This document shows positions 30,262-41,571 of a DNA stretch of 64,000 nucleotides, in pieces. How positions within the stretch are numbered: the first letter of the stretch is position 1; the number at the start of each line of letters is the position of its first letter. This DNA comes from Roseomonas gilardii. GTDB taxonomy: Bacteria > Pseudomonadota > Alphaproteobacteria > Acetobacterales > Acetobacteraceae. A program made the position numbers and the translations under genes. The stretch lies in assembly GCF_001941945.1 (NCBI RefSeq), contig NZ_CP015583.1:1477001-1541000 (forward strand). Direction: 5' to 3'. The notes beneath the pieces were generated by a model. That model was not told the origin of the DNA and searched no databases. It saw only the letters and a list, made by a program, of their open reading frames with translations.

Positions 30262-31503
30262 ATGTTCTATGACGCCTACCAGGCGCAGCAGGATATCCTT
30301 GCGCCTTTCCAGGGCTTCGCGCGCGGAAGCAGCCGGCTTCTCCGCCAGTTCGACGAGGCCGTGCCGGGCGTCTTCCCCCTGCGCCACTGGGCCGCGATGT
30401 TCGACATCCTGGGCGGGGCGCGGACCACGCATGAGCGCCCCCCCTTCGGCTTCACCTCGGTCCAGGTCGATGGCGAGAGCGTCGCCGTGACCGAGGAGGC
30501 GGTGCACGCCATGCCCTTCGGCACCCTCCTGCGCTTCCGCAAGGACACGAAGCGGAAGCAGACGCCGGTGCTGCTGGTCGCTCCGATGTCCGGACACTTC
30601 GCCACCCTGCTGCGCGGCACCGTGGCGACGATGCTGCCGGACTATGACGTCCATATCACCGACTGGCACAATGCCCGTGAGGTCCCCGTCAGCGCGGGTT
30701 CCTTCGGCTTCGACGGCTTCGTCGCGCACATCAGCGCCTTCCTGCGGGCGATGGGCCCGGGCGCGCATGTGGTGGCCGTCTGCCAGCCCGCCGTGCCGGT
30801 ACTGGCCGCCGCCGCGCTGATGGCGGAGGAACGCGACCCCGCCCGGCCGCGCAGCCTGACGCTGATGGCCGGGCCGATCGACACCCGCGTCAACCCGACT
30901 TCCGTGAACGAGCTCGCGACCTCCCGCCCCATCTCCTGGTTCGAGCAGCACCTGATCTCCACCGTCCCCTGGCGCTTCGCCGGGGCCGGGCGCCATGTCT
31001 ATCCCGGCGTGCTGCAGCTCACCGCCTTCCTGAACATGAACATGGACCGGCACGTGAAGGCCTATGCCGACCAGTTCCGACACATCGTGTCGGGGGAGGA
31101 AGAGGCGGCCACCGCGCATCGCCGGTTCTATGACGAATATCTGGCGGTGATGGACCTGCCGGCGGAATTCTACCTGGAAACGGTGAAGATCGTGTTCCAG
31201 GACCATTCCCTGCCGCTGGGCAAACTGACCGTCGGCGGCCGCCTGGTCCGGCCCGAGCTGATCCAGGACATGTCGATCCTGACGGTCGAGGCGGAGCGGG
31301 ACGACATCTGCTCCGTCGGCCAGACGGCGGCGGCGCTCGATCTCTGCTCCAGCCTGCCGGCGGAGCGGAAGCGCAACCATGTCCAGAAGGGCGTCGGCCA
31401 TTACGGCGTCTTCAACGGGCGCCGCTGGAGCACCGAGATCTATCCGATGGTACGCGAGACCATCGAATCCGCGAACCGCGCGGCGGAGGCTGCCGCCGCC
31501 TGA
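30262..31503 (+). CDS. phaZ: Intracellular polyhydroxyalkanoate depolymerase
   Basis: 413 aa. It degrades stored PHA/PHB granules inside the cell. The typical N-terminus MFYDAYQAQQDILAPFQGFA is present. The Cys nucleophile lies in VVAVCQPAVPVLAA, the cysteine in place of serine seen in PhaZa1-type intracellular depolymerases. The C-terminal catalytic region includes LTVEAERDDICSVGQT and KGVGHYGVFNGRRW with the His. The ATG at 30262 matches this N-terminus; the very long upstream open frame is antisense to the MFS gene. Confidence 0.94.
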   Translation: MFYDAYQAQQDILAPFQGFARGSSRLLRQFDEAVPGVFPLRHWAAMFDILGGARTTHERPPFGFTSVQVDGESVAVTEEAVHAMPFGTLLRFRKDTKRKQTPVLLVAPMSGHFATLLRGTVATMLPDYDVHITDWHNAREVPVSAGSFGFDGFVAHISAFLRAMGPGAHVVAVCQPAVPVLAAAALMAEERDPARPRSLTLMAGPIDTRVNPTSVNELATSRPISWFEQHLISTVPWRFAGAGRHVYPGVLQLTAFLNMNMDRHVKAYADQFRHIVSGEEEAATAHRRFYDEYLAVMDLPAEFYLETVKIVFQDHSLPLGKLTVGGRLVRPELIQDMSILTVEAERDDICSVGQTAAALDLCSSLPAERKRNHVQKGVGHYGVFNGRRWSTEIYPMVRETIESANRAAEAAAA

Positions 31504-31528
31504 TCCGACCCGCACCGGACCCAAGGGC

Positions 31529-31571
31529 GGGGGCGGCCGGGGGGGGCATCATGCCACCCCCGGCCGCCCCG
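31529..31571. terminator. Strong bidirectional hairpin, phaZ / purine permease
   Basis: GGGGCGGCCGGGGG (31530-31543) pairs perfectly with CCCCCGGCCGCCCC (31557-31570), and the interior GGCA/TGCC closes the loop further. It is placed between two convergent genes and can terminate both. Confidence 0.65.
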
Positions 31572-31577
31572 CGCGTT

Positions 31578-32870
31578 TCAGCCTGCGCCCATCCAGAACT
31601 TCACCGCCGAAAGCGCGGCGATCAGCCACACCGCGCCGGACACCTGCCCCGCCTTGCCGGCCAGCAGCTTGATGACCGCATAGGTGATGAAGCCGATGCC
31701 GATCCCCGAGGCGATCGAGAAGGTGAGCGGCATGGACAGCGCGGTGATGATGGCGGGCGCGTAGTCCGTGATGTCCTCCCAGTCCAGGTCGCGCAGCGAC
31801 TTCGCCATCAGGCAGGCGACGAAGACCAGCGCGGGCGCCGTGGCATATCCCGGGATGGAGGTGGCCAGCGGCGCCAGGAACAGCGTCAGCAGGAACAGCA
31901 CCGCCACGGTCAGGGCGGTGAGCCCCGTGCGCCCCCCGGCCTGGATGCCGGCCGCGCTCTCGATATAGCTGGTGGTGGTGGAGGTGCCGAGCACGGAGCC
32001 GATGATGGCGCCGCCGCTATCGGCGAGCAGCGCGCGGCCGAGGCGCGGCACGGAACCGTCCGGCCGCATCAGCCCGGCGCGGTGCGTGGTGCCGATCAGC
32101 GTGCCCGCATTGTCCAGCAGGTCCACGATGAAGAAGGTGAACACGATCCCCGCCACGCCCAGGCCGATGGCGCCGGGGATGTCGAGTTGCAGGAAGGTCG
32201 GCGCCAGCGAGGGCGGAAGCGACACCACGCCATGGAAGGTGGTCAGCCCGAAGGGAATGCCGAGCAGCGCCGTGACGAGGATGCCGATGATGATCCCGCC
32301 CGGCACGTTGCGCGCGACCATGCCGGCGATCAGCAGGAAGCCCAGGCAGGAGAGCAGCACCTTCGGCTCCGCCACATGGCCCAGCCCGACCATGGTGGCC
32401 GGGTTCGCCACCACCAGCCCCATGCCCTGCAGCCCGATGATGCCCAGGAAGAAACCGATCCCGGCGGCGATGCCGAGCTTCAGCGAGAGCGGGATGGTGT
32501 TGATCAGCCATTCCCGGATCCGCAGCACCGACACCGCGAGGAAGATGAGGCCCGACAGGAAGACGGCGCCCAGCGCCACCTGCCAGGGGATGTGCATGCC
32601 GCCCACCACGGCGAAGGCGAAATAGGCGTTCAACCCCATCCCCGGCGCCAGGGCGATGGGATAGTTGGCCAGCAACCCCATCAGCGCCGAGCCGATGGCG
32701 GCGGCGAGGCAGGTGGCGACGAAGGACGCCCCCTGGTCGATGCCGGCGGCGGCCATGATGTTGGGATTGACCACGACGATATAGACCATCGTCAGGAAGG
32801 TGGCGAAGCCCGCCATGATCTCCGTGCGCGGCGTGGTGCCGTGCTCGCGCAGCCGGAAAAAGGATTCCAC
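31578..32870 (-). CDS. NCS2-family purine (adenine/guanine/hypoxanthine) permease
   Basis: 430 aa, the AzgA/PbuG-type length. About 12-14 membrane segments. The hallmark N-terminal region TPRTEIMAGFATFLTMVYIVVVNP is followed by ANYPIALAPGMGLNAYFAF and, in the second half, GTSTTTSYIESAAGIQAGGRTGLTA, the substrate-site signature of this subgroup. It imports purine bases by proton symport. A GTG at 32870 with GAGGGGGAAT upstream is chosen over a longer ATG start at 32918 because the protein then begins MESFFRLREHGT as in homologues. Confidence 0.9.
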   Translation of the reverse strand: MESFFRLREHGTTPRTEIMAGFATFLTMVYIVVVNPNIMAAAGIDQGASFVATCLAAAIGSALMGLLANYPIALAPGMGLNAYFAFAVVGGMHIPWQVALGAVFLSGLIFLAVSVLRIREWLINTIPLSLKLGIAAGIGFFLGIIGLQGMGLVVANPATMVGLGHVAEPKVLLSCLGFLLIAGMVARNVPGGIIIGILVTALLGIPFGLTTFHGVVSLPPSLAPTFLQLDIPGAIGLGVAGIVFTFFIVDLLDNAGTLIGTTHRAGLMRPDGSVPRLGRALLADSGGAIIGSVLGTSTTTSYIESAAGIQAGGRTGLTALTVAVLFLLTLFLAPLATSIPGYATAPALVFVACLMAKSLRDLDWEDITDYAPAIITALSMPLTFSIASGIGIGFITYAVIKLLAGKAGQVSGAVWLIAALSAVKFWMGAG

Positions 32871-33010
32871 AGTCCCGATTCCCCCTCGGTGTGATCCGTC
32901 ATGTTTCCACGCCGGCAAAGACGGGGGGAAGCAAGCGCGATGCCGCCGGTCGCGCGGGCCGTTCCGGCGGCTCAGCCATTCGGCTCAGCCCCCCGGTTCA
33001 ACCCCCCGGC

Positions 33011-35647
33011 TCAGTCCCCTGGCCCACCGGCCGGCGGGCGGTCGCGCAGCAGGGCGACGATGCAGAGCTGGATGTCGTCGGTACCATAGGGCTTGCCCAG
33101 CACCGTGGTGCCCCGGAACCGCTCGGGCACGATGGTGGCAGCGTCGAAGCCGGTGGTGAACAGGAAGGGGATCCCCCGCTCCGCCAGGACATCGGCCACT
33201 GGGAAGACGCTTTCCCCGTCGAGGTCCACATCCAGCAGCGCGGCATCGATCCGTGACGAGACGGCGAGGCGGATCGCCTGGGCCAGCGCGGCGGCGGGGC
33301 CGACGACCACGGCGCCCCCATCCTCCAGCGCGCGGCTCACCTGCATGGCCACCAGCGCGGCATCCTCCACCACCAGGATGCGGCGCCCGGCGATGGTGCC
33401 CGGGGCCGGATCGGGCCGGCGCGGCGCGGCGGTGGGCGAGGCGGGCGCGCTTTCCACCAGCTGCTTCAGCGGGATGGTCACCGCGCAGCGCAGCCCGGCC
33501 GGATCGAAGTTGAGCTTCGCCTGGCCGCCGAGCTCATAGGAGAGGCCACGTTCCACCACGGTCGAGCCGAAGCCGCGGCGGCGCGGCGGCTGCACCGGCG
33601 GGCCGCCGCTTTCCACCCAGTGCAGGATGATGCGCTCGCCATCCATGTTCCAAGTGACCGCGACCTGTCCCTCCGGCACCGACAGCCCGCCGTATTTCGC
33701 GGCATTCGTCGCCAGCTCGTGCAAGGCGAGGCTCAGCGCCAGCGCTGCCTTCGGCTTCAGCCGGACCTCCGGCCCCGCGACGGTGACGCGCTGCTCGCTG
33801 GCGTTGCGATAGGGACGGAGCTCCTCCTCCGCCAGGGCCCGCAGGTCCGCCCCCTCCCAGCGCGTGCTGGTCAGCAGGCTGTGCGCCACCGCCATGGCGC
33901 GGATGCGCCGGTCGAAGTCGTGGACGAAGCCTTCCAGGTTGCCGGCGCCGCTCTTGGTGTGGCGCACCAGGGCCTGGATATTGGCCAGGGTGTTCTTCAC
34001 CCGGTGGTCCAGCTCCGCCATCAGCAGGTCCTGCTGCGCCCGGGCGCGCCCGCGCTCCTCGGAGGCGTCCTCGATCCGGCGCAGCACCACCTCCAGCAGG
34101 CTGAGCTGCAGCGCCTGCGCCGCCTCGATCTCCACCGCCCGCCAGGGCCTGGCGCGGCCATGCACCGTCTCGGTCCAGGTGTCGAAGGAGGCGCGGGGCG
34201 AAAGCTGCCCGGGTCCGGCGCCCGGTTCCACCGGCTTGTCCGGGTTGCCCGCCCAGTGGAGCGTCCGCACCATCTCCGGCCGGAACCAGAGGATATAGTC
34301 CTGGGGCGCGCGGCTCACCGAGAGGGCGAGGACGCCGCTGGCGACATCGGCGAATTCCCGGGCCGGGGGATAGAGCTCCGGCAGGCGGTCCAGCGCCACG
34401 ATCCGCTCCTCGACGGTGCCGCGCAGCCATTCCACCAGGCCGTTGACCTGCTCCCGCGTCGGGGTCTGGCCAGCCGTGGCGTATCGTCCCGAGGCCAGCA
34501 CCGCCACGCCGCCCGCCTCCAGGTAGTCGAGCAGGTTCGGCCGCTGGCGGATCAGCCCCTCGCCGAGTTCCTCCTCCTGCGCCATGACCTGCTCCAGGTG
34601 CTCGTGCACCCGGCGCATGCGCAGCGCATCCTCGTGGTTCTCCCGCTGCTCCAGCGTTTCGAGCTGCAGCGAGAACATCTGGGCGAAGAGCTCGCAGGCC
34701 GCGCGCATGGCGACGGGCAGGTGCCAGGCGGTCCGGTGGTGGCAGGCGATGAGCCCCCAGAGCCGCCCGCCCTGCTGGATGGACAGGGACATGGAGGCCT
34801 GCACGCCCATGTTCCGCAGATACTGCAGATGGATCGGGGAGACCGCGCGCAGCGAGCAATCGGACATGTCCAGCGCCTCGCCCGTCCTCGGGCTGAGCGC
34901 CGGCATGAGCGGCTCCGGGATATAGTGCGCGTCCGGGATCAGCCGCATCCAGTTGCGCAGGTAGAGGGCGCGGGCCTGCTTCGGGATGTCCGAGGCGGGG
35001 AAGTGGAGGCCGAGATAGGAGCCGGTCCCTTCCGCCCTGGCTTCCGCCACGACGCAGCCCGTGTCGTCGGGCTCGAAGCGGTACACCATCACGCGGTCGA
35101 AGCCGGTCATGTCGCGGATCGTCGCCGCCGCCGCCTCGCAGTACTGCCGGGCGGTCGCGGCACCCTGGAGGCTGGCGATCATGCCCTGGACCAGGGCTAG
35201 CGTGTCGTCCTGGCGCACCGGGCCCGGCACGCCCCGGGGCTCGATCTCCACGATGATCCCGGCGGGGCTGTCGCGGCCCTGGAGGTCGAAGAAGCGTCCC
35301 GGCCGCAGCTCCACCCCGCTCAGCAGCCGGGCGCCCGCGGGAAGGCGGGGCAGGCAGGGCTCCTGCGGGGCGGGGGCCGGGGCGCAAAGCGCCTGGATGA
35401 CGCCGGGCGGCAGGAACCGGCCCGCCTCGACGCCCAGCGCCGCATCCAGCGGGACGCCCAGGAGATGCTGCATGTCGCCGGCGGCCTGCAGGACCCGCAG
35501 CGTGTCCGGGTCCAGCACCAGCAGCAGCCCGTGGGGCTGGATGGAGGCCGGGACATGGATCGGCTCGCGGTCGCAGGTGCTCGTGTCCGGGCGGCCGGGC
35601 AGGGCGCGGAGGTCGGGCAACGGCAGGGAGGGCGAGGGCTGGCTCAC
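33011..35647 (-). CDS. bphP: Bacteriophytochrome: PAS-GAF-PHY + HWE kinase + receiver
   Basis: 878 aa hybrid photoreceptor. The biliverdin-binding Cys is at residue 25 (TSTCDREPIHVP) before the PAS domain (SIQPHGLLLVLDPD). The GAF domain shows FPASDIPKQARALYLRNW near 215, followed by PHY to about 520. The HWE/HisKA_2 kinase H-box ELDHRVKNTLANIQ is near 545 and the N-box LHELATNAAKYG near 645. A C-terminal receiver (about 750-870) has phospho-acceptor Asp in AALLDVDLDGE and Lys in VLGKPYG. It senses red/far-red light. The GTG start overlaps the bphO stop. Confidence 0.94.
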   Translation of the reverse strand: MSQPSPSLPLPDLRALPGRPDTSTCDREPIHVPASIQPHGLLLVLDPDTLRVLQAAGDMQHLLGVPLDAALGVEAGRFLPPGVIQALCAPAPAPQEPCLPRLPAGARLLSGVELRPGRFFDLQGRDSPAGIIVEIEPRGVPGPVRQDDTLALVQGMIASLQGAATARQYCEAAAATIRDMTGFDRVMVYRFEPDDTGCVVAEARAEGTGSYLGLHFPASDIPKQARALYLRNWMRLIPDAHYIPEPLMPALSPRTGEALDMSDCSLRAVSPIHLQYLRNMGVQASMSLSIQQGGRLWGLIACHHRTAWHLPVAMRAACELFAQMFSLQLETLEQRENHEDALRMRRVHEHLEQVMAQEEELGEGLIRQRPNLLDYLEAGGVAVLASGRYATAGQTPTREQVNGLVEWLRGTVEERIVALDRLPELYPPAREFADVASGVLALSVSRAPQDYILWFRPEMVRTLHWAGNPDKPVEPGAGPGQLSPRASFDTWTETVHGRARPWRAVEIEAAQALQLSLLEVVLRRIEDASEERGRARAQQDLLMAELDHRVKNTLANIQALVRHTKSGAGNLEGFVHDFDRRIRAMAVAHSLLTSTRWEGADLRALAEEELRPYRNASEQRVTVAGPEVRLKPKAALALSLALHELATNAAKYGGLSVPEGQVAVTWNMDGERIILHWVESGGPPVQPPRRRGFGSTVVERGLSYELGGQAKLNFDPAGLRCAVTIPLKQLVESAPASPTAAPRRPDPAPGTIAGRRILVVEDAALVAMQVSRALEDGGAVVVGPAAALAQAIRLAVSSRIDAALLDVDLDGESVFPVADVLAERGIPFLFTTGFDAATIVPERFRGTTVLGKPYGTDDIQLCIVALLRDRPPAGGPGD

Positions 35648-36267
35648 GCCGGCGCCCCGGCCAGCGCGGCGCGGCCGGGTTCGTGCCGGGCCTCCATGGC
35701 GGAAAGCCAGGATTCCAGGCGGTGGAAACTGTCGCGGGCCGCGTCGCAGGCGCCCCCGGCATCCGTGCAATGGAGCGCCAGCGCCTGGCGGAAGCGCCGC
35801 CAGCTCTCGCCGACCGGCCGGCCCAGGCTGGCATGGAAGGACGCGCCGTGCTCCGGACCCAGGCCGAGCAAGGCCTCAGCCCGGCGCAGGATCACCTGCC
35901 CGCCGAGGGCGGAGCCTTCCAGCACGTAGAGAGCGCCGAAGGCGGCATCCCGTGTCGCGGGAGGAAGCGGGGAAGGGGCGAGGGGCAGGGCGTCCAGCTC
36001 CGCGGGCGGCAGGCCCAGGAAGCGGAGGTCGTTCCGCAGCAGCGGCACACGCCAGCGGGCCACGTCGGGCGCAAGGCCGGTGGCCTGCCAGTCGAAGCGG
36101 TCCAGCATCGCCTCCAGCGGCGCCACGATGCCCAGCATGGCCGAAAGGAAGCGCGCATAGGCCACCGGGGATGCCAGGTGCCTGTCCAGATCGATCCCGG
36201 CGTCGAGACGGGCGTGCAGGGTGGCGGTGGCGTCACGCAGCGCCGTCAGGACGTCCGCTGAGGTCAA
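35644..36267 (-). CDS. bphO: Heme oxygenase (BphO-type) supplying biliverdin
   Basis: 207 aa from a TTG at 36267. It opens heme to biliverdin, the chromophore of the adjacent bacteriophytochrome. LRDATATLHARLDAGIDL holds the proximal-His region, and FGALYVLEGSALGGQVILRRA is the distal-helix/Gly-rich signature. The longer ATG-started frame (to 36399) runs over the glnA terminator and is unlikely. A 7-codon micro-ORF with a better SD ends on the TTG. The gene overlaps bphP (GTGA), fixing a bphO-bphP operon. Confidence 0.88.
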   Translation of the reverse strand: MTSADVLTALRDATATLHARLDAGIDLDRHLASPVAYARFLSAMLGIVAPLEAMLDRFDWQATGLAPDVARWRVPLLRNDLRFLGLPPAELDALPLAPSPLPPATRDAAFGALYVLEGSALGGQVILRRAEALLGLGPEHGASFHASLGRPVGESWRRFRQALALHCTDAGGACDAARDSFHRLESWLSAMEARHEPGRAALAGAPA

Positions 36268-36286
36268 GCAGCCGTTTCCAGGGTCA
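36264..36286 (-). other. 7-codon leader micro-ORF overlapping the bphO start
   Basis: GGAGG followed 6 nt later by a GTG at 36286 opens MTLETAA, whose TGA (36266-36264) overlaps the TTG start of bphO (36267). The SD in front of this GTG is much better than the one in front of the TTG, so coupling of bphO translation to this leader is possible. The peptide may have no role itself. Confidence 0.35.
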
Positions 36287-36400
36287 CGATGCTTCCTCCA
36301 ACGCAGTGTTTCACGGAGGATCGAAAATAGAGGTCCGTGGCCACGGCGCAAGGAGCGGGCGGGACCGGCTTCCGACAAGAACAGGCGAGCGGAAAGCACG

Positions 36401-36422
36401 AAGGGCGCCTCGCGGCGCCCTT
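36401..36422 (-). terminator. Perfect hairpin after glnA
   Basis: AAGGGCGCC (36401-36409), loop TCGC, GGCGCCCTT (36414-36422): a perfect 9-bp stem 57 bp past the glnA stop and upstream of bphO. The downstream T content is modest. Confidence 0.65.
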
Positions 36423-36478
36423 CGCAAGCCCTGCTCCGCCAGCCGGGCCACCCGCATCGGGCGGCCCGGAACGCGGGT

Positions 36479-37921
36479 TCAGGCGGAGTAGTACATCTCG
36501 AACTCGACCGGGTGCGGCGTGTGCTCGAAGCGATAGACCTCGTTCCACTTCAGATCGATGTAGCTCTCGATCTGCTCCCGCGAGAAGACGTCGCCCGCGA
36601 GCAGGAACTCGTGGTCGGCCGCCAGGCTCTCCAGCGCTTCGCGCAGCGAGCCGCACACCGTCGGGATGTCCTTCAGCTCCTCCGGCGGCAGGTCGTACAG
36701 GTCCTTGTCCATCGGCTCGCCCGGATGGATCTTGTTCTTGATCCCGTCCATTGCCGCCATGGTGAGGGCCGCGAAGGAGAGGTAGGGGTTCGCGGTCGGA
36801 TCGGGGAAGCGGACCTCGACGCGCTTGGCCTTCGGGCTGGTGGTGTAGGGGATACGGCAGGAGGCCGAGCGGTTGCGCGCCGAGTAGGCGAGCAGCACGG
36901 GGGCCTCGAAGCCCGGGATCAGGCGCTTGTAGGAATTGGTGGACGGGTTGGTGAAGGCGTTGATCGCCTTGGCGTGCTTGATGATGCCGCCAATGGCGAA
37001 CAGGCACATCTCCGACAGGTCGGCATAGCCGTTGCCCGCGAACATGGGCTTCCCGTCCTTCCAGATGGACAGGTGGGTGTGCATGCCCGAGCCGTTGTCG
37101 CCATAGATCGGCTTCGGCATGAAGGTCGCGGTCTTGCCGTAGCTGTGGGCGACGTTTTGGACGCAGTACTTGTAGATCTGCATCTGGTCGGCCATCGTCA
37201 CCAGCTTGCCGAACCGCGTGCCCAGCTCGTGCTGCGACTGCGCCACCTCGTGGTGGTGCTTCTCGCCCGGCAGGCCCATCTCGATCATGGTCGAGAGCAT
37301 CTCGGCGCGCAGGTCCATCTCGCTATCGACCGGCGGGACGGGGAAGTAGCCGCCCTTCACCAGCGGGCGGTGGCCCATGTTGCCCTCGGGGTAGTCCTTC
37401 ATGTTGGCGCCGGGGCCTTCGATGCTCTCCAGCCTGTAGTGGCCGAAGTTGCCGCCGGTGCCGAACTTGACGTCGTCGAACACGAAGAACTCGGCCTCGG
37501 CGCCGACCAGCACGGTGTCGCCCACGCCGGAGGCGGCGACATAGGCCTCGGCCTTCTTGGCGGTGCCGCGCGGGTCACGGCCATAGGCCTGGCCGGTCGA
37601 GGGCTCGATGATGTCGCAGAAGAGGATCAGCTGCGGCTTGGCCGAGAACGGGTCCATGCAGGCATTGGCCGTGTCCGGCATCAGGATCATGTCGGACTCG
37701 TTGATCGCCTTCCAGCCGGCGATCGAGGAGCCGTCGAACATGATCCCGTCCGTGAAGACCTCTTCCGAGACGGTCGAGACGTGCTGGGCCGTGTGCTGCC
37801 ACTTGCCCTTCGGATCGGTGAAGCGGAAGTCCACGTACTCGACGGAGTTCTCCTTGATCATGTCCATGACCCTGGAAACGCCGTCCGGGACCCCCGGGGC
37901 TGCTGCGGGCTTCTTCGCCAT
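36479..37921 (-). CDS. glnA: Glutamine synthetase type I
   Basis: 480 aa, slightly longer than the common ~469 aa. It condenses ammonium with glutamate using ATP. Beta-grasp N-terminal and catalytic domains are recognisable: [56 protein letters not shown], and [19 protein letters not shown]. The adenylylation Tyr is present in [10 protein letters not shown], so it is probably under GlnE control. It lies 134 bp downstream of glnB on the same strand and is followed by a hairpin. Confidence 0.97.
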   Translation of the reverse strand: MAKKPAAAPGVPDGVSRVMDMIKENSVEYVDFRFTDPKGKWQHTAQHVSTVSEEVFTDGIMFDGSSIAGWKAINESDMILMPDTANACMDPFSAKPQLILFCDIIEPSTGQAYGRDPRGTAKKAEAYVAASGVGDTVLVGAEAEFFVFDDVKFGTGGNFGHYRLESIEGPGANMKDYPEGNMGHRPLVKGGYFPVPPVDSEMDLRAEMLSTMIEMGLPGEKHHHEVAQSQHELGTRFGKLVTMADQMQIYKYCVQNVAHSYGKTATFMPKPIYGDNGSGMHTHLSIWKDGKPMFAGNGYADLSEMCLFAIGGIIKHAKAINAFTNPSTNSYKRLIPGFEAPVLLAYSARNRSASCRIPYTTSPKAKRVEVRFPDPTANPYLSFAALTMAAMDGIKNKIHPGEPMDKDLYDLPPEELKDIPTVCGSLREALESLAADHEFLLAGDVFSREQIESYIDLKWNEVYRFEHTPHPVEFEMYYSA

Positions 37922-38055
37922 CGTGTCCTGATCCTGTTCCCTAGAACGTGGCAGTCACTTCGCGGGCCGTCCGGCCCACGTTTCGCCGGCCGCCGGCCCC
38001 GGCGGGTCCCCTCGGGACACCCACCCCGGAGCCGGTCGCCCGGAATCTCGCTATG

Positions 38056-40090
<2,035 letters not shown>

Positions 40091-40188
40091 AACGGAGGGG
40101 AGGGGAGGCGGCGGGGGGCGTGCCAAACTTCGCGCGCGACCCCCGTTGACGACGCCACGGACGGGCCTTACACCGCGCCACACCGTGT

Positions 40189-40265
40189 GGCGGCCTTAGC
40201 TCAGTCGGTAGAGCGCCAGGTTGTGGTCTTGGATGTCACGGGTTCGAATCCCGTAGGTCGCCCCA
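40189..40265 (+). tRNA. tRNA-His (GTG)
   Basis: 77 nt. The acceptor stem GCGGCCT pairs with AGGTCGC (one G-T). The extra 5' G-1 at 40189 faces C73, a hallmark of tRNA-His. The D-arm is AGCTCAGTCGGTAGAGC, the anticodon arm CCAGG-TTGTGGT-CTTGG gives anticodon GTG, and the T-arm is GGGTTCGAATCCC. CCA is encoded (40263-40265). Confidence 0.96.
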
Positions 40266-40362
40266 CCCTTCTCCCCCTCATGCGACGTTGATCCATCGGG
40301 ATGCTCCCCGGGCCGCTCCGGCCGGGACAGGAACATCCGGCGATCCGGGGGTTGAGCGTAAG

Positions 40363-41571
40363 ATGCAGTTCGACGTGGCGATCGTGGGCGGCGGGCCGGT
40401 GGGCCTCGCCTTCGCGCGGGAAATGGCCGGCAGCGGACTGTCGCTTGCCGTGATCGAGACGCAGCCCGAGGCGCGGCTGGCCGACCCGGGTTTCGACGGG
40501 CGCGAGATCGCGCTCACCCATCTCTCGCAGGACCTGATGCGCGCCCTGGGCGCCTGGGACCACCTGCCCGCCGGTGCCGCCTCGGCGCTGCGCGAGGCCC
40601 GGGTGCTGAACGGCGGCTCCCCCTATGCCCTGCATTTCGATGTGTCCGACCGGGCCGAGGCCGCGCTGGGCCAGCTCGTGCCGAACCACCTGATCCGCCG
40701 CGCGCTCTTCGCGGCGACGCGGGGGCAGGCGGGGCTGACGCTGCTGGCCGGCACCAGCGTCACCGGCGCCACGATCACCCGCCAGGGCGCCCGCCTGGCG
40801 CTGGCCGATGGGCGGGAGGTCGCGGCGAAGCTGGTGGTGGCGGCGGACACGCGCTTCTCGCCGTTGCGCAAGGCGCAGCGGATCGAGGCCGACGTCACGG
40901 ATTTCGCGAAATCCATGCTGGTCTGCCGCCTGGAGCATGAGGGCGAGCACGGGCATGTCGCGACCGAGTGGTTCGACAACGACCAGACCATCGCCATGCT
41001 GCCGCTGAACGGCCGCTGCTCCTCGGCGGTGATCACCCTGCCCAAGCCGGAGATCGAGCGTCTGGCCGCCCTGGACGGCACCGCCTTCTCCGCCGAGGTG
41101 ACCGAGCGCTACCGGAACCGTCTCGGCGCGATGCGCCTGGTCAGCAGCCGCCACACCTACCCGCTGGTCACCACCTATGCCCGCCGCTTCGTGGCGCCCC
41201 GCTTCGCCCTGATCGGCGACGCGGCGGTGGGGATGCACCCGGTGACGGCGCATGGCTTCAACCTCGGCCTGCGCGGCGCGCACACGCTGGCGGAGGAGCT
41301 GCGCGGCGCCCTGGCGCGCGGCGCGGACCTCGCCCGGGCGGAGGCGCTGGACGCACCGCTCGCGGCCTATGAGAGCCGGCACCGCCGCGCGACCTGGCCG
41401 CTCTATACGGGGACCAACCTGCTGGCGAAGCTCTACACGGACGAACGCGCCCCGGCGCGCCTCGCCCGCCATGCCGCGCTGCGCCTGGGCAACCGGCTGA
41501 CCCCCTTCAAGCACCTCATCCGCGGCATGCTCATGGAAAGCGACGGGCCGCGCCCTTCCAGCCGGGGGTGA
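40363..41571 (+). CDS. ubiM: UbiH-family FAD hydroxylase, UbiM-like
   Basis: 402 aa flavoprotein monooxygenase. The N-terminal dinucleotide fold is FDVAIVGGGPVGLAFAREMA. The second FAD motif is RFALIGDAAVGMHPVTAHGFNLGL, standard for ubiquinone hydroxylases. The segment LADPGFDGREIALTHLSQDLM resembles the UbiM branch, which hydroxylates the ubiquinone ring in alphaproteobacteria lacking other Ubi hydroxylases. Another UbiH/UbiF-type regiospecificity remains possible. The ATG at 40363 follows weak SD sequence. It overlaps the next gene (GTGATG). Confidence 0.85.
   Translation: MQFDVAIVGGGPVGLAFAREMAGSGLSLAVIETQPEARLADPGFDGREIALTHLSQDLMRALGAWDHLPAGAASALREARVLNGGSPYALHFDVSDRAEAALGQLVPNHLIRRALFAATRGQAGLTLLAGTSVTGATITRQGARLALADGREVAAKLVVAADTRFSPLRKAQRIEADVTDFAKSMLVCRLEHEGEHGHVATEWFDNDQTIAMLPLNGRCSSAVITLPKPEIERLAALDGTAFSAEVTERYRNRLGAMRLVSSRHTYPLVTTYARRFVAPRFALIGDAAVGMHPVTAHGFNLGLRGAHTLAEELRGALARGADLARAEALDAPLAAYESRHRRATWPLYTGTNLLAKLYTDERAPARLARHAALRLGNRLTPFKHLIRGMLMESDGPRPSSRG

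Noticed and set aside
36264-37007. 247-aa minus-strand frame at the end of glnA
   Set aside because: It is a shifted frame inside glnA; only its last seven codons (the leader before bphO) are of interest.
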